Positions 1-11,682 are shown, counted from the stretch's first letter. The stretch: DNA of 64,000 nucleotides from Salvelinus alpinus (GCF_045679555.1 NC_092115.1:34604728-34668727), one strand, 5' to 3'. Program-made: numbers and translations. Notes: generated by a model from the sequence alone, not told the origin.

Positions 1-1010
1 ACAACTAGTACAGTTGATTTGTGTCAAAAACGCAGAACATCTTTGCATAACAGATATACCCCTCCCCGTCTTCACCACAACTTTAGCAATATTACTTGAC
101 CATGATAATTGACCATCCAATTTTATACCTAGGAGTTTAGCTTCCTCAACTTGCTCAATGGTCACACCCTTTATACACAACTCCAGCTGAGATATGGGTC
201 TTGGAGAATGTTTTGAACCAAATACAATGCTTTTAGTTTTAGCTGTACTTAAAACCAGTTTATTTTAATCACCCATTATGATACTGACTGAACATCCTTA
301 TTTAGAATTTCAGTGAACTCACTGGCTTTGGGTGCTGACATGTAGAGTGTGGAATCATCCGCATACATAGTCATTCTAGATTTGTGTAAGACCAGTGACA
401 AATCATTTGTAAAAGCAGAGAAGAGTAACGGCCCAAGGCAACTGCCTTGAGGGACACCGCGCTGGACATGTAGTATCTGATGTTAGTGAAGCTTCCATTG
501 AAGAACACTCTCAGGGTTCTATTGGCTAAATAACTGTCCAACCATGTGATGGCAGGTGATGTAAAACCATAGAAAGTGAGTTCCTTCATTAACAATTTAT
601 GATGAATAACATCAATGGCTGCACTGAAATCTAACAATACAGCTCAAACTATCATCTTATTAACAATTTATTTTAACCAATACTTCTCTATGCATGTTGA
701 AAGTCAGTAGCTAACTTGTTCTCTGAAAAATACCATTGTATTTGGTCAAACACAATTCTATCCATCAGTTCAATAAGAACAGGCAGAAAACTGATTGGGC
801 GACTGTTGGAACCAGCACGGGGTCCTTTACTATTTTTGACAGTGGAATTACTTGATCTTTTTTCCAAGCCTGTTTTTCCACCTCTCCCACAAGAACTTGA
901 CTCAATTCAAAACAGTAATCTGTATATTTTATTATTTGATATTTTAGACAAAAATATGTTGTCATTTCACTTATTGAAAGGTTTTGTTATAAGTGACCCA
1001 TCAACTTAAA
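1..1010 (-). pseudogene. Non-LTR retrotransposon reverse transcriptase, broken, cut by window edge
   Basis: Reading the minus strand from about 1000 downwards gives a LINE reverse transcriptase in several frames. In order it shows a stretch like SRPISVLPVL followed by YFSEN (about 830-715), LDFSAAIDVIHHKLL (about 635-590), GVPQGSCLGP (about 465-435) and YADDSTLYMS (about 365-335). Below that comes the thumb region with a TKSIVFGSKHS-like segment (about 245-205). The SAAIDV and GVPQGS motifs are in different frames and stops intervene, so no functional enzyme is encoded. The family is a Jockey/CR1-like fish LINE; I cannot assign the clade. The C-terminal part would lie beyond position 1. Confidence 0.8.
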
Positions 1011-1124
1011 TGAACGAAGGAGGTTAATTGGGTTTTCTGCACATTATATGATTTAAGGTACTCCAAAGTCTTTTTTCTTTGTGTTTTATATAATTTATCT
1101 TGGTTTGTTAATGTACAATAAATG

Positions 1125-1355
1125 GTCAATAGTTCATGTCTCATTCCCACAATGTGAAAATGTAAGTGTGTCTTGCAGTCTTAAAAAGGGCATGCAGCAG
1201 GCAGGAATGAGGCAATGGATGCAAAAATAGTGGTTTCATTTCCAAAAAAGGATAGTAATGATAGCAGTGGTTAGGATAGAAAATATTGTTGGCAAATTAA
1301 GCAAAAAGGACAAACTAACAACAAAGAAATCTAAATTAAACTGAACTCAATCCAG
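1125..1355. repeat. Direct repeat block, copy 1
   Basis: This block matches 5897-6136 in the same orientation. Both start around the words 'catagttc/aatagttc ... gtctcattcccacaatg' and end at 'gaactcaatcc'. The copies differ by substitutions and small indels. No coding potential is visible. It may be an older interspersed repeat or a local duplication. Confidence 0.65.
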
Positions 1356-2949
1356 GAGTTGGTATACCTTTGGACAAATCTACAGCCTAGTAGTCTACCC
1401 ATCAGTACTTAGAGATCACTGGCAATGCCAGGTAGAAATAGGGCCTAGCTTGCGCCACTACGTGGGGAAAAAAACATTGACTCAACCAATTATAACTGGT
1501 TGAAACTTCATTTACAAGCTGAAGGCTATACAAACGTATAGAAGCAGACACAATCATAACATCACATACCATCTATGTATTTTCAATACTAGAGATCTCA
1601 TTTAAAGTAACTGTCCAGTAAAAATGTAATTTTTAAAAGGTCATATTCTGTTTGCTCCTACCCACATAATATTGTTCAATTGTCCTTTACTTGGCCAAAG
1701 CATACATTTCAGAAAAAACATTCAGTAAAACCTCCATATCAATTTTTTTTTGAAACAAACCGTTTTGCATACTGACATCATCCTCTTTGGCAGTAACCTA
1801 TGCCTAGTCCCCAACAACCAGTTGTTCCGGTTTTCAGTGGATGCCTGTGACGTGACTTCCACATTTGGACGTTAAGGCGACACTCCATCTTAACTCCTCC
1901 TCCACATTTACTGGATTGATTGAGCAGTGCAGAAGAGAACCTCCCATGACAGTTTTTTGTCTTCTCGTCAAGGCCAGTATGTAGTGGATCTAGTTCCAGA
2001 CATTTGCTTTTAAGCCTGTGATTGTCTAGACACTTTTTCCTTTTTTCCAACTTCTCCGCCTGGGAGTAGTGATAGGAAGTTTGGCTCTTTTTGCTGACTC
2101 TGATCTTTTCAATTCGTTCAGCCAAAAGAACGAATCTTTCGACTCAATTAGTTAATTTCAGTCAGTAATGCACAGAGCACACAGGACCCCCTACCGTCGA
2201 ACGATGAACTGAAAAATAATAAAATAAAATAAAATAAGGGGCTTATTGGGGCTTTCATTTATAACTGAGACATTAAAAGTGTGCTTCAAACATGTACATT
2301 TGTTGATATAGACCTACAAATAAGATTATTTCTTGATACATTTCGAACAAGGTCTCGATGTGGCCGCAACCAGACTAGATTGTGAACGACTCTTGGTGGA
2401 AAGCATTGCTTGACTGCCATGAGGGTGATAAGCCCAATAGCCTATCGTTTGCAAACTGCAGCACCCCAAATGATTCTATCTCGAGTTTGAGTTTGTTGAG
2501 CTGATGCTGTGTGTATGTTTTGGTTCTACAAAGATGTGTCCATCATAACATTCAATAATCAAATAATTGCATTCATTCTTTCACCATGTGATCAATTGAC
2601 AGTTATAAACATGTATTTGTCTTCTCTATGCTGCTTGCAGCATGAACTATTTGACAGTTGTTGGCCGCTGAGCCTGCTGTAGTCATTGCGGCAAGCAGGT
2701 CAAACAAATGACTAAAATGAACGAGTCACTCAGAAAAAAACGAATCATGGCTCTCGTGTCAGTCAAAAAAGTAAACCGTTCGCGAATTGCACATCACTAG
2801 TAGGGAGAAGGATCCTTATCGAGACTGGGGCAGACACAGGCTCAGGAGTGCACACTCACTGCACATTAGCAAGCTAGCTAGCAAGCCAAGCAATCCACAG
2901 CTGGTGTTAGTAAAAAGGACAAACCCAAACTACACTTCAATATCACTGA
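1356..2949. other. Intergenic DNA, no gene recognised
   Basis: A 115-codon lysine-rich open frame on the minus strand (2125-1778) resembles nothing I know and has no visible domain. Around 2690-2795 the sequence carries a motif ending in 'gcacatcactag' that resembles a hAT transposon end, but I could not find a matching partner end. A short (aaaat)n run sits at 2217-2237. Confidence 0.35.
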
Positions 2950-4145
2950 ATAAAAATGTGTTGGTCCCATGTTTCATAAGCTGAAATATAAGATCTCAGA
3001 AATGTTCCATATGCCGAAAAAGCTTATTTCTCACAAATTGTGTGCACAAATTACTTTACATCCCTGTCAGTGCTAATTTCTCCTTTGCCAATATAATTCA
3101 TCCACCTGACAGGTGTGACATATCAAGGAGCTGATTAAACAGCATGATCATTACACAGGTGCAACTTGTGCTGGGGACAATAACAGGCCACTCTAAAATG
3201 TGCAGTTTTGTCACACAACACAATGCCACATATGTCTCAAGTTTTGAGAGAGCGTGCAATTGGCATGCTGACTGCAGGAATGTTCAACAGAGCTGTTGCC
3301 AGAGAATGTAATGTTCATTTCTCTACCATAAGCCGCCGCAAAAGTCGTTTTAGAGAATTTGGCAGGACATCCAACTGGCCTCACAACTACAGACTATGTG
3401 TAACCACGCCAGCCCAGGACCTCCACATCCGGCTTTTTCACCTGCGGGATCGTCTGAGACCAGCCACCCGGACAGCTGATAAAACTGAGGGTTTGCATAA
3501 CTGTGGAATTTCTGCACAAACTGTCAGAAACCTTCTCAGGATAGCTCATCTGCGTGCTCGTCGTCCTCACCAGGATCTTGACCTGACTGCAGTTTGTCGT
3601 TGTAACTGTGGGCAAATTCTGACCTTTGATGGCCACTGGCACACTGGAGAAGTGGGCTCTTCACAGATGAATCCCAGTTTCAACTGTACCGGGCAATGGC
3701 AATGGCTTTGTGTGGGTGAGCGCTTCACTGATGTCAATGCTGTGAACAGAGTACCCCATGTTGGCGGTAGGGTTATGGTATGGGCAGGCATAAGCTAAGG
3801 ACAATGAACACAATTGCAATTTGAATGCACAGAGATACCGTGACGAGATCTTGAGGCTCATTGTCGTGCTATTCATCCTGCTCATGTTTCAGCATGATAA
3901 TACACAGCCCCATGTCATAAGGATCTGGACACAATTCCTGGATGCTGAAAGTGTCACAGTTCTTCCATTGTCTGCATACTCACCAGATATGTCACCCATT
4001 GAGCATGTTTTGGATGCTCTGGATCGAGTTGTATGACAGCGTGTTCCAGTTCACACCAATTGTCAGCAACTTCGTACAGCCATTGAAGAGAACTGGGACA
4101 ACATTCCACAGGCCACAATCAACAGCCTGATCAACTCTATGTGAA
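2950..4145 (+). mobile_element. Tc1-like transposon remnant, family with 'ggtcccatgtttcat' end
   Basis: The left portion (2955-3200) matches the Tc1 copy at 16720, and the right portion (3821-4140) matches 28140-28510. Both outer termini are missing: the left begins inside the element and the right runs directly into a different Tc1 fragment at about 4160. It is therefore a truncated copy of a family that occurs three times in this window. Confidence 0.8.
3208..4143 (+). pseudogene. Tc1 transposase pseudogene (DD34E family)
   Basis: The N-terminus (from about 3223) reads as a Tc1 DNA-binding region: MSQVLRERAIGMLTAGM, then a helix-turn-helix with VARECNVHFSTISR. The catalytic domain is split over frames. 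The first Asp lies in a TDESQF context near 3665-3680, the second in QHDNTQPH near 3890-3915, and the Glu in SPDMSPIEHV near 3985-4015, which fits DD34E spacing. Frameshifts occur between about 3590 and 3665 and again after 3797, and internal stops follow 4035. The protein would cut and paste its own element if intact; here it is dead. Confidence 0.8.
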
Positions 4146-4159
4146 GAAGATGTGTCGTG

Positions 4160-4561
4160 CTGCATGAGGCAGCATGATTTCTTTTGATTTTCCCATGATG
4201 TCCAGCAAAGAGGCACTGAGTTTGAAGGTAGGCCTTGAAATACACCTCCAATTGACTCAAATGATGTAATTTAGCCTCACAGAAGCTAAACTTCATTTTC
4301 TGAAATTTTCCAAGCTGTTTAAAGGCACTGTCAACTTAGTGTATGCAAACTTCTGACCCACTGGAATTGTGATATAGTTAATTATAAGTGAAATAATCTG
4401 TCTGTACATTTTTTTTGAAAAATGACTTGTGTCATTCACAAAGTAGATGTCCTAACCGACTTGCCAAAACTATAGTTTGTTGACAAGAAATTTGTGGAGT
4501 GGTTGAAAAACGAGTTTTAATGACTCCAACCTAAGTGTATGTAAACTTCCAACTTCAACTG
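4160..4561 (-). mobile_element. Sleeping Beauty-type Tc1 fragment (terminal ~400 bp)
   Basis: It matches the right-hand 430 bp of the element at 39091-40693, including the start-side of the transposase frame (SWENQKK on the minus strand) and the outer end with 'cttccaacttcaactg'. The inner part of the element is absent, because it is fused to the previous Tc1 remnant at about 4150. This is the inverted-repeat end with the internal direct-repeat motif 'gtatgtaaacttc' near 4540. Confidence 0.85.
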
Positions 4562-5452
4562 TATGTTGCAGCAGTATCTAGCTAGCTAGCTTCACGCTGA
4601 TATAGCTAGCTAGTTAGGTAGCTAACAACAGAAATATCAGGAATATAGTAACAAAGCAAAGGACACCGACGACTCACACTTGTGAAATAATCAGTCTGCA
4701 TGTATTGCCTTTATGGTAAAGTGCCCTAGTAGTTCCATCGTGCTTATCCACATCCGGAATCCGTCCATGCTATTTGACTTGGGACTCTGCCCAACTCAGT
4801 GCCCGCACGTGGGAGATAATTTTAATATCCAAGTGTATATGTGTCTTAATGGCTGAGCTATCAAATATTTTTACCTGTATACGGCCTAACCCATAGCGAC
4901 CCTATTTAATGATTTGAATTCCACTCTGTTGTTTCCTCACAGGCCAAGAAGGGGCACAAGAAGGGGCACTGAGAAACTGCTTTTTAACATCATTAATTAT
5001 AATTTTCTGGAAGGACATCTATATAATTCATATTGTAATTAATTTGAGGTAATATTTCAGACAAAATATGGAACACTGGACAGATACTGACAGAAGACGT
5101 AGGAAAAGGGTGCACTCTCCTCGAGCAACCGAGGGTGGTGCGCACAGGCACGCATGTCCCCATCACTATGTCAGATAAATGCTGCATTGGTGTTGCTTGA
5201 AATGTTTCACATGATAGCTCATTTGTGCCCAATAAATGTGCATTAAAGGCCTTTCTATAGTTTAGGGAGGGAGGCTGTGAAAACTAGGCAGATGGTAAAT
5301 AAGACAAAATAGCATTAGCTATGATTTAAGCAATGCAATTAATACCCAGATTTGTGTCAACCATTTGGTATATGCATGCCATGCAATCAGTTTAGATGCC
5401 GCCTGGACAGAGAAGCAGACATCTATCTGGGCCTTGAATTGTCAAACCAAAC
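4562..5452. other. Intergenic DNA, nothing recognised
   Basis: The segment begins with a cluster of 'agctagctag' repeats at 4575-4625. I see no conserved coding exon, RNA gene or clear transposon end here. Short open frames have no recognisable protein features. Confidence 0.4.
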
Positions 5453-5685
5453 CAGGGGTGGTTGGTAGCCTCGAGGTTAGAGTGTTGGGGTAGTAACCGA
5501 AAGTTTGCGGTATTGAGCAAGCTCTGCCCTTGAGCAAGGTACTTAATCCCAATTGCTTCAGGGGTGCTGCACAATCGTGGCCCTGGCCATGACCCCACCC
5601 CCTGCAGGTGTCTCAGGGGGAATTGGGATATGCAAGAAACAGATGTCCATTACATCCTTGTACAAGTGTGTAACAGGAGAAATAT
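5453..5685 (+). repeat. tRNA-derived SINE
   Basis: A tRNA-like head with an A-box-like 'tagcctcgaggttagagt' (about 5467) is followed by a decayed B-box region. The central body 'gggatatgcaag' with 'ttacatcc..gtacaagtgtg' is typical of salmonid SINEs. No target-site duplication was made out. It is not a functional tRNA because it has no clover-leaf 3' half. Confidence 0.6.
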
Positions 5686-5896
5686 ATGCGCCCCCCCAAT
5701 TTAGCAAGCTGGGAAGTTTGTCTATCAATGCTTTTGTAGATGGCTGCTCTTTTGAAGAAAGTTTAAGTTGTAATAATTACACGCAGGTCACAGGGTTGTT
5801 TTACCTAGTTGAATGCACCGATTATAAGTCGCTCTAACTGTAGGCTACACCATTTGCTAAATTACAAAAATATAGGCTAAATGCAAATCTAAAGGG

Positions 5897-6136
5897 TTCA
5901 TAGTTCGTCTCATTTCCACAATGTGAAAAGGTAAGCGTGTCTTACAGTCTTAATAAGGGCATGCAGCAGGCAGGCATGAGACAAAATTGTGGTTTCATTC
6001 ACAAAATAAGGACAGTGATGGTAGCAGTGGTTAGATTAGATAATAATGTTGGCAAAATAGGCTAAAGGAATTACAAAAACAAACCGACCAAAAAATTATC
6101 CAAAGAAATCTAAATCAAAATGAACTCAATCCTTTC
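5897..6136. repeat. Direct repeat block, copy 2
   Basis: This is the second copy of the block at 1125-1355, in the same orientation and 4.77 kb downstream. It ends about 14 bp before the splice acceptor-like site of the integrase-like exon at 6150, so this copy would be intronic or upstream sequence of that pseudogene. Confidence 0.65.
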
Positions 6137-6329
6137 TGTTTGTTTGTAGCTTGCACTTCAAAGGCATCCCTTGAGGAGATTTTATTTTATCTTTCCAACC
6201 AGGCGAAATACTATGAAGGCACCACTGATCTCGAAAAGAGGGGCAACATTCTGAGAAAATCACAATTCAGGGTAACGTTAAGCAGTTAACTTCTATTAGA
6301 TAACTGGACAGATATAGCTATGTACAACC

Positions 6330-6737
6330 ATTTTTCAGCTGTCAGAGCAGCTTACCGATCACTGCACCTGTTCTCAGCCCATCTGTAAATAGCCCACCCA
6401 ACTACCTCATCCCCATATTGTTATTTTTTTGCTCTTTTGCATCCCAGTATCTCTACTGGCACATCATCATCTGCACCATCTATCACTCCAGTGTTAATGC
6501 TAAATTGTAATTATTTTGCCACTATGGCCTATTTATTGCCTCACCTCCCTAATCTTACTACATTTGCACACACGGTATACAGAGTTTTCTATTGTGTTAT
6601 TGACTGTACGTCTGTTTATCCCATGTGTAACTAGGTGTTGTTGTTTTTGTCGCACTGCTTTGCTTTATCTTGGCGAGGTTGTAGTTGTAAATGAGAACTT
6701 GTTCTCAACTGGCCTACCTGGTTAAATAAAGGATTTT
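6330..6737 (+). mobile_element. LINE 3' end, truncated
   Basis: The 5' part encodes the last residues of a LINE ORF (AYRSLHLFSAHL then stop, near 6350-6390). This is followed by a 3' UTR and a tail 'gagaacttgttctcaact' plus 'ctggttaaataaagg'. The rest of the element is missing, as is usual for 5'-truncated retrotransposition. The tail resembles the tails of SINEs at 36170, 45060, 51650 and 59810. It sits within an intron of the integrase-like pseudogene. Confidence 0.65.
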
Positions 6738-6937
6738 TTTTTACTCCATTCCAGCCATTATTATTACATTTACATTTAATTATGAGCCGTTCTCCCCGCA
6801 GCAGCCTCCACTGATATAGTTATATGTCTGACATATTGAGGTGTCTAGGTATAAGTTAAACCTGATCAATGAAATTGATAGGTGTAAGCAATTATGGTGA
6901 TTTAAAATGCTCTTTACTAGGTGTCTTCATTAGACAG

Positions 6938-7062
6938 ACACAGAGAGAGAGGAATAGGAAGAAAGAAAGGATACAAGGGAGAGAGGGAGAGAGGTGGGAA
7001 CAGAGCGGAAGACAGACAGAGAGAGAGATGGAGAGAGAGAAACAGAGAGAGAAAGCCAGCAG
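6938..7062 (+). repeat. Purine-rich GA/GAGA low-complexity tract
   Basis: About 125 bp are almost purely purine on the plus strand (agag, gaga and ggaaag words). The open frames in both strands across it are composition artefacts. It lies directly upstream of the zinc-binding block of the integrase-like pseudogene. Confidence 0.85.
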
Positions 7063-7539
7063 AGCAAATGTACTTAGACTTGAGTATTTCAACAACTCCT
7101 CTTACAACTTGACAGGCAATCATATGTACCTACGGGGGAAGGATGGCCAGCCACACAGGAGGGTGATTTTTACTAAGGAGGAGAGGAGGCCGTGCTGACC
7201 GAGATGCATGCTGGCCATTTCGAAGTTAAGCGTATGATTGCCAAAATCAACCTACGCTTCTCCTGACAGGGAATTGTCAAGGAGGTGGAAAGCTGGGCAA
7301 ATGAAATAACCTTTTGTTTATCAATCACATTCTATTATAATTGAAATTATTATGATTTCAATAAATGTCATATCAGAGAGCACACAATGTTTCAATTTGT
7401 CATTTTTTTTGCTTAAAGGTCAGTACCCTGTCTAGTCAGGTCAGTAAAGGAAGAGTACATGCTTAACTCTAAATTCCCTTCTGTAAACACATTAAAAATA
7501 GTGCTTGGAACCAATAATAGATTTTCGTTTTGTTTGATA

Positions 7540-8550
7540 CCCATTAATCACTAACCTTTGATATTCTTCATCAGATGACAGACCCGGGACAACATATTAT
7601 ACAATACATGTATGTTTTGTTCGATCAAGTTCATATTTATATCCAAAAACCTCAGTTTACATTTGGCTTTGCCTCCAAAACATCCCGTAAATTTGCACAG
7701 AGCCACATCAATTTACAGAAATTCTCATAATAAACATTGATAAAAGATACAAGTGTTGTTCACAGAATTAAAGACATCCTTCTCCTTAATGCAACCGCTG
7801 TGTCAGATTTCAAAAGAACTTTACGGTAAAAGCAAACCACGCAATAATCTGAGTACGCGCTCAGAGACCAACACAACCCAAACAGATATCCGCCATGTTG
7901 GAGTCAACAGAAGTCAGAAATAGCATTATAAATATTCACTTACCTTTGAGGATCTTCACCAGAATGCACTCCCATGAATCCCAGTTCCACAATAAATGTT
8001 TGATTAGTTTGATAAAGTTCATCATTTATGTCCAAACACCTCCTTTTTGCTAGCGTGTTAAGCCCAGTATTCCAAATTCATGACGCGCGATCACTAGGAG
8101 CAGACGAAAAATCAAAAAGTTCCGTTACAGTCCGTAGAAACATGTCAAACGAAGTATAGAATCAATCTTTAGGATCTTTTTAACATAAATCTTCAATAAT
8201 GTTCCAAACGGAGAATTCCTTTGTCTTCAGAAATGCAATGGAACGCAAGCTAACCTTAGGAAGTGCAATATGACCCCATTTTCACTGTATCTTGGATAAG
8301 CAAAGAGTTGAAAACCTACAAACCTCAGATTTCCCACTTCCTGGTTGGATTTTTTCTCAGGCTTTTGCCTGCCATATGAGTTCTGTTATACTCACAGACA
8401 TCATTCAAACAGTTTTCGAAACGTCAGAGTGTTTTCTATCCAAATCTGCATAATATGCATATCCTAGCATCTGGGCCTGAGTAGCAGGCAGTTTACTCTG
8501 GGCACGCTTTTCATCCAAACGTGAAAATGCTGCCCCCTACCCCAAAGAAG
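7540..8550. repeat. Unclassified interspersed repeat inside the integrase-like pseudogene
   Basis: This 1-kb non-coding segment separates the zinc-binding block from the catalytic-core block. Internally it has repeated phrases: 'caccagaatgcactcccatgaatccc', and 'ataaagttcatcatttatgtccaaa' echoing 'caagttcatatttatatccaaaa' 400 bp earlier. No open frame or recognised terminal repeat is present. It is most likely a non-autonomous repeat or decayed intron. Confidence 0.35.
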
Positions 8551-9165
8551 AGACTGGTGAGGCCACCTCCATGGCGATGGTGGACATCTTCAACACCCAC
8601 GGTTCTCCTGAGGTCATCTTGAGTGAAGTCATGAATGCTGGAACACGGTTTGAATGTTATAGGATTATATTCTGTCACCAATGGTTTGTTTTATTTATTT
8701 TTTGGCTTTTTTTTCATGGTACATAATCAGACATATTTCAATATCTTACACTGTCAATAGATATTGCTTTCCTACCCCCTTCTCCAGGTTTAGTGAATGG
8801 AACAAACAGACCCTCAAGACTGCCATGGGCAAGACCCTTGATTTGTACCAGGAAGGGTGGGAGAACAATCTGAATGTAATTATTTTTGCACACAACAGCA
8901 GCATCCAGGCCTCTGTATGGACGGGAGCCACAGCTGTTGACTGAGGTAAACAATGCAATTGTATATACAATTTATTGCATATACTGTAGTCTTTCAAATT
9001 TGTGATTGACTTAGTGTTGTTTGTCTATTGCTATTTTTGTATAACGTACTTTCAGATCACTAAAGCTCCACCTGATGTGGTGGAAGTTGTCGAACCAGAT
9101 CAGAAAGCCTTCGAGGACCACCTTCAGGCACGGACTGAGAAGGATGTGGAGGTTTTTTTACCCGG

Positions 9166-9804
9166 TAAAAGCTTAAGCTTTGGTTGACATTTGAGAAAGT
9201 AAGCTTTGATTGACATTTGAGGAAGCAAGAAATGGTAGTTATGCTGAGCTTATAAAAATGTATCTCTTCGATTTACCTCTCCAAATGACTTTAAGACCAT
9301 TGACTCTCCAAGCACCCCAGGAGGTATCCCATCCACCAGAGTTTGGATCAGTCTGATTCTCTTTGATCTGAGTCGGACTGGTACCAGCTTGAGGTAGGCT
9401 ATACCTTCCAAAAGTGTTGAAAAGTACATATCTCCCATTTATAACACTGCGCTAATCCATCAAATTTTCTCACAGTAAAGTGTAACCTGTGTGTTTGCTT
9501 GTTTACATCTCCTACCCTGTTCCCTTTAACTCTGCTCCAGGAGCTAGGGGTTCTGCCCAACACCCAGATGTGGATCCACCTGATGTCCTCCATTACCAAC
9601 CACCCTCCAACTTTTTATTACATCATCTACAGCTACTGTTATTGTCATTTTGTCATTATCTGCTAAGAAAGTTTTATTGCTCTATTATACTGGCCACACA
9701 ATATGTGAGATACACAGATAAACCAAAAACACTAGCACTGCAAACATTCAGAACAGAGAGCAGTATTGCCTGGACTTTGTCGTCTCCCTCTTCAAGTCCC
9801 ACTT
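9166..9804. other. Intergenic or intronic DNA, no certain exon
   Basis: An acceptor-like 'tctgctccag' at about 9531-9540 precedes a short open stretch that could be a further exon of the integrase-like pseudogene. I recognise no motif in it. Otherwise nothing is seen. Confidence 0.3.
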
Positions 9805-10235
9805 CTAAGACTCAAGGCACAAGGCGAGACCCAGATGCAGACACAGGATGCAGATGGTTGGAGTCTTACAATGTTTATTAATCCAAAAAGGGGTAGGCAA
9901 GAGAATGGTCGTGTACAGGCAAAAGGTCATAACCAGTTCAGAGTCCAATAGGTACGGAAGGGCAGGCAGATTCAAGGTCAGGGCAGGCAGGCAGGATGTT
10001 CAGGCAGGCGGGAAAGTAGTCCAGAGTCAGGCAGTGGTCAAAACCGGGAAGACTAGCAAAAGAGAATAGAAAATGAGTACGGGAAAAAACACACTGGTTG
10101 ACTTGACTAAACATACAAGACGAACTGGCACAGAGAGACAGGAAACACAGGGATAAATACACTGGGGGAAATAAACGACACCTGGAGGGGGTGGAGACAA
10201 TCAGAGAGACAGGTGAAACAGATCAGGGCGTGACA
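9805..10235 (-). mobile_element. Solo-LTR-like element, family of 48342-48771
   Basis: Read on the minus strand it begins TGTCACGCCCTGATCTG and proceeds through the same 'cctgcc' rich middle to an end near 9805 with 'gggtctcgcc', matching 48342-48771 over its whole length. The inner end has decayed, so no target duplication is clear. It has no coding capacity. Confidence 0.75.
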
Positions 10236-10551
10236 ATAATCTTAAGAATTGCCAAGTTGGTTTTCACAGCTGTTTCACAAGGTGTTCATTGTTGTAAATT
10301 GTGATGTATCCTTTGATGGTATTTATATTTATTTGTTCCACATTATTCATTGTATCCTAGGATCTACAATATGTATCTACAATAGATACATATATATTCA
10401 GCCACAAGGGTGTACTAATGAGGAGGACTACTGAAATAATATTATTTCAGTGTAGATTAGGGAAGGCCAGGTTAAAATCAAAACATGACAGCCAGACAAG
10501 CTGGTGTATGAATCAGATGGATGGAGAATGGAGTGGAAATTAGCTGACGGT

Positions 10552-10661
10552 GTGTAATCTGCTTGATACAAACTTGATACTGTTTGATACATTAAAGTTA
10601 CTTACCTTACAGATCACAAATTTGTAAGGTAAGTAACTTTAATGTATCAAGCAGATTACAC
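10552..10661. repeat. Long hairpin: 39-bp stem with an extra 21 nt on one arm
   Basis: The right arm 10623-10661 is the reverse complement of the left arm 10552-10611, once a 21-nt insertion in the left arm is removed. The inner stem pairs the left-arm segment ending at 10611 with 10623 onward and includes 'gttacttaccttaca'. The loop is 11 nt (10612-10622). The pairing is essentially perfect outside the bulge, so the structure is recent or maintained. Confidence 0.85.
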
Positions 10662-11682
10662 GTTTTTTTTTGCCATTTCCCGAAACTATGCAACATTTAA
10701 GACATGTTTTTCATGTTGTAATGTTACCAAGGTACCCAAAAGTAGTTCAAATTGATGTTTTCATTTTATTAGCTAAACAAAACTTGTTTAAACAGTGAAA
10801 TTGTCACTGAGATCAGCCTTGTTTGCATAGCGATTATGAAAGTAACATAATTTAGGCTGTTATGATATCCAAAATTCTAATCATTAGGTCATCACACCGT
10901 TGATATAGCAACGGACGCTAATAGTTCATTAAATCCCATTGTGACGCAGAGGGGGACACTTTTTGGAACCACTTTGGCTTCAATCAGAGCCCTCAACTAG
11001 AAGGATCTGAGCACAGCGAGAATACCTGCTAAGTTTCTAGAGCTCTCCGGCAAGGGTTGTGCAGGTAGTCTTTGTTTTGACGTTTAATGTAGATTAAAGT
11101 TTGTTCAAGTGACGGCATTGTAAGATTGAATAGAGCTCTTGTAAAGTTTTCTTCAGATACTTTCTACAATAATTATAATGAGTGGGTCATTTAATCACAC
11201 TTTCATTTATTCAACAGCTTTCATTCATATAAAATTGTACAGCTTGTTCCTCATCTGTCACACAGAAAGTAAGTGGGTGTTGACTCCATCTCACATATGT
11301 AACTTTTTAGCCAAAGGAGGGCACTGTGGTCCAGTTTTTTCCTGGTGACAGTTTGACAGTGTGGCACTTGCCTCATAGCAGCAGGTTCAAGTTCAGTGAA
11401 TGTTTTTTTCTATTCAGTGCTGCTCTATGTTGTATTGTTTGAAATACTCATAATTACCAGACAATGTACTGTACATACCATACAATTCACTGTTTTCAGG
11501 GAGTTTAAAATCATATATTTTTTTAATGTTAATCTAATCAGGAATCCTGAGGTCTAGTCCTATCACTGAATATATAATACCCACATATTTTACATAAGTG
11601 GACTTCAATGGTCAGAGAGGAACAGAGGGGAAAAGAGACAATCAGATCTGAGTACAGAGTTCCTGTAGAAAACATAAACTGA
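10662..11682. other. Intergenic DNA, nothing recognised
   Basis: AT-rich single-copy-looking sequence with only short open frames. No exon, RNA gene or transposon end was identified. Confidence 0.4.

Larger units (their letters stand above)
6150..9165 (+). pseudogene. Gin-like gene derived from a gypsy integrase, intron-split and decayed
   Basis: Exon-like blocks encode parts of a retroviral-type integrase. Block 1 (6150-6271) has a pyrimidine-rich acceptor, 40 clean codons (LEEILFYLSNQAKYYEG) and a gtaacg donor. Block 2 (about 7100-7315) has GNHMYLRGKDGQPHRRVIF, then the HHCC zinc-binding region with EMHAGHF, but it carries a frameshift near 7180 and a stop near 7265. Block 3 (about 8556-8660) has MAMVDIFNTHGSPEVILSE from the catalytic core. 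Block 4 (8788-8944) has KTLDLYQEGWENNLNV and AHNSS. Block 5 (9058-9163) ends at a gtaaaa donor. The order and content match animal GIN1/GIN2-type genes, which are integrase-derived. The CxxC half of the zinc finger and part of the core are not seen. Assignment to Gin is from recall of the family; exact paralogue unknown. Confidence 0.6.

Noticed and set aside
1778-2125. 115-codon lysine-rich ORF on the minus strand
   Set aside because: No recognisable domain, no splice context and no conserved motif; listed only within the gap description.
6869-7123. Overlapping open frames on both strands rich in Arg/Glu or Ser/Leu
   Set aside because: They are produced by the purine-rich GAGA tract; only the part after about 7100 on the plus strand resembles a protein family (integrase finger).
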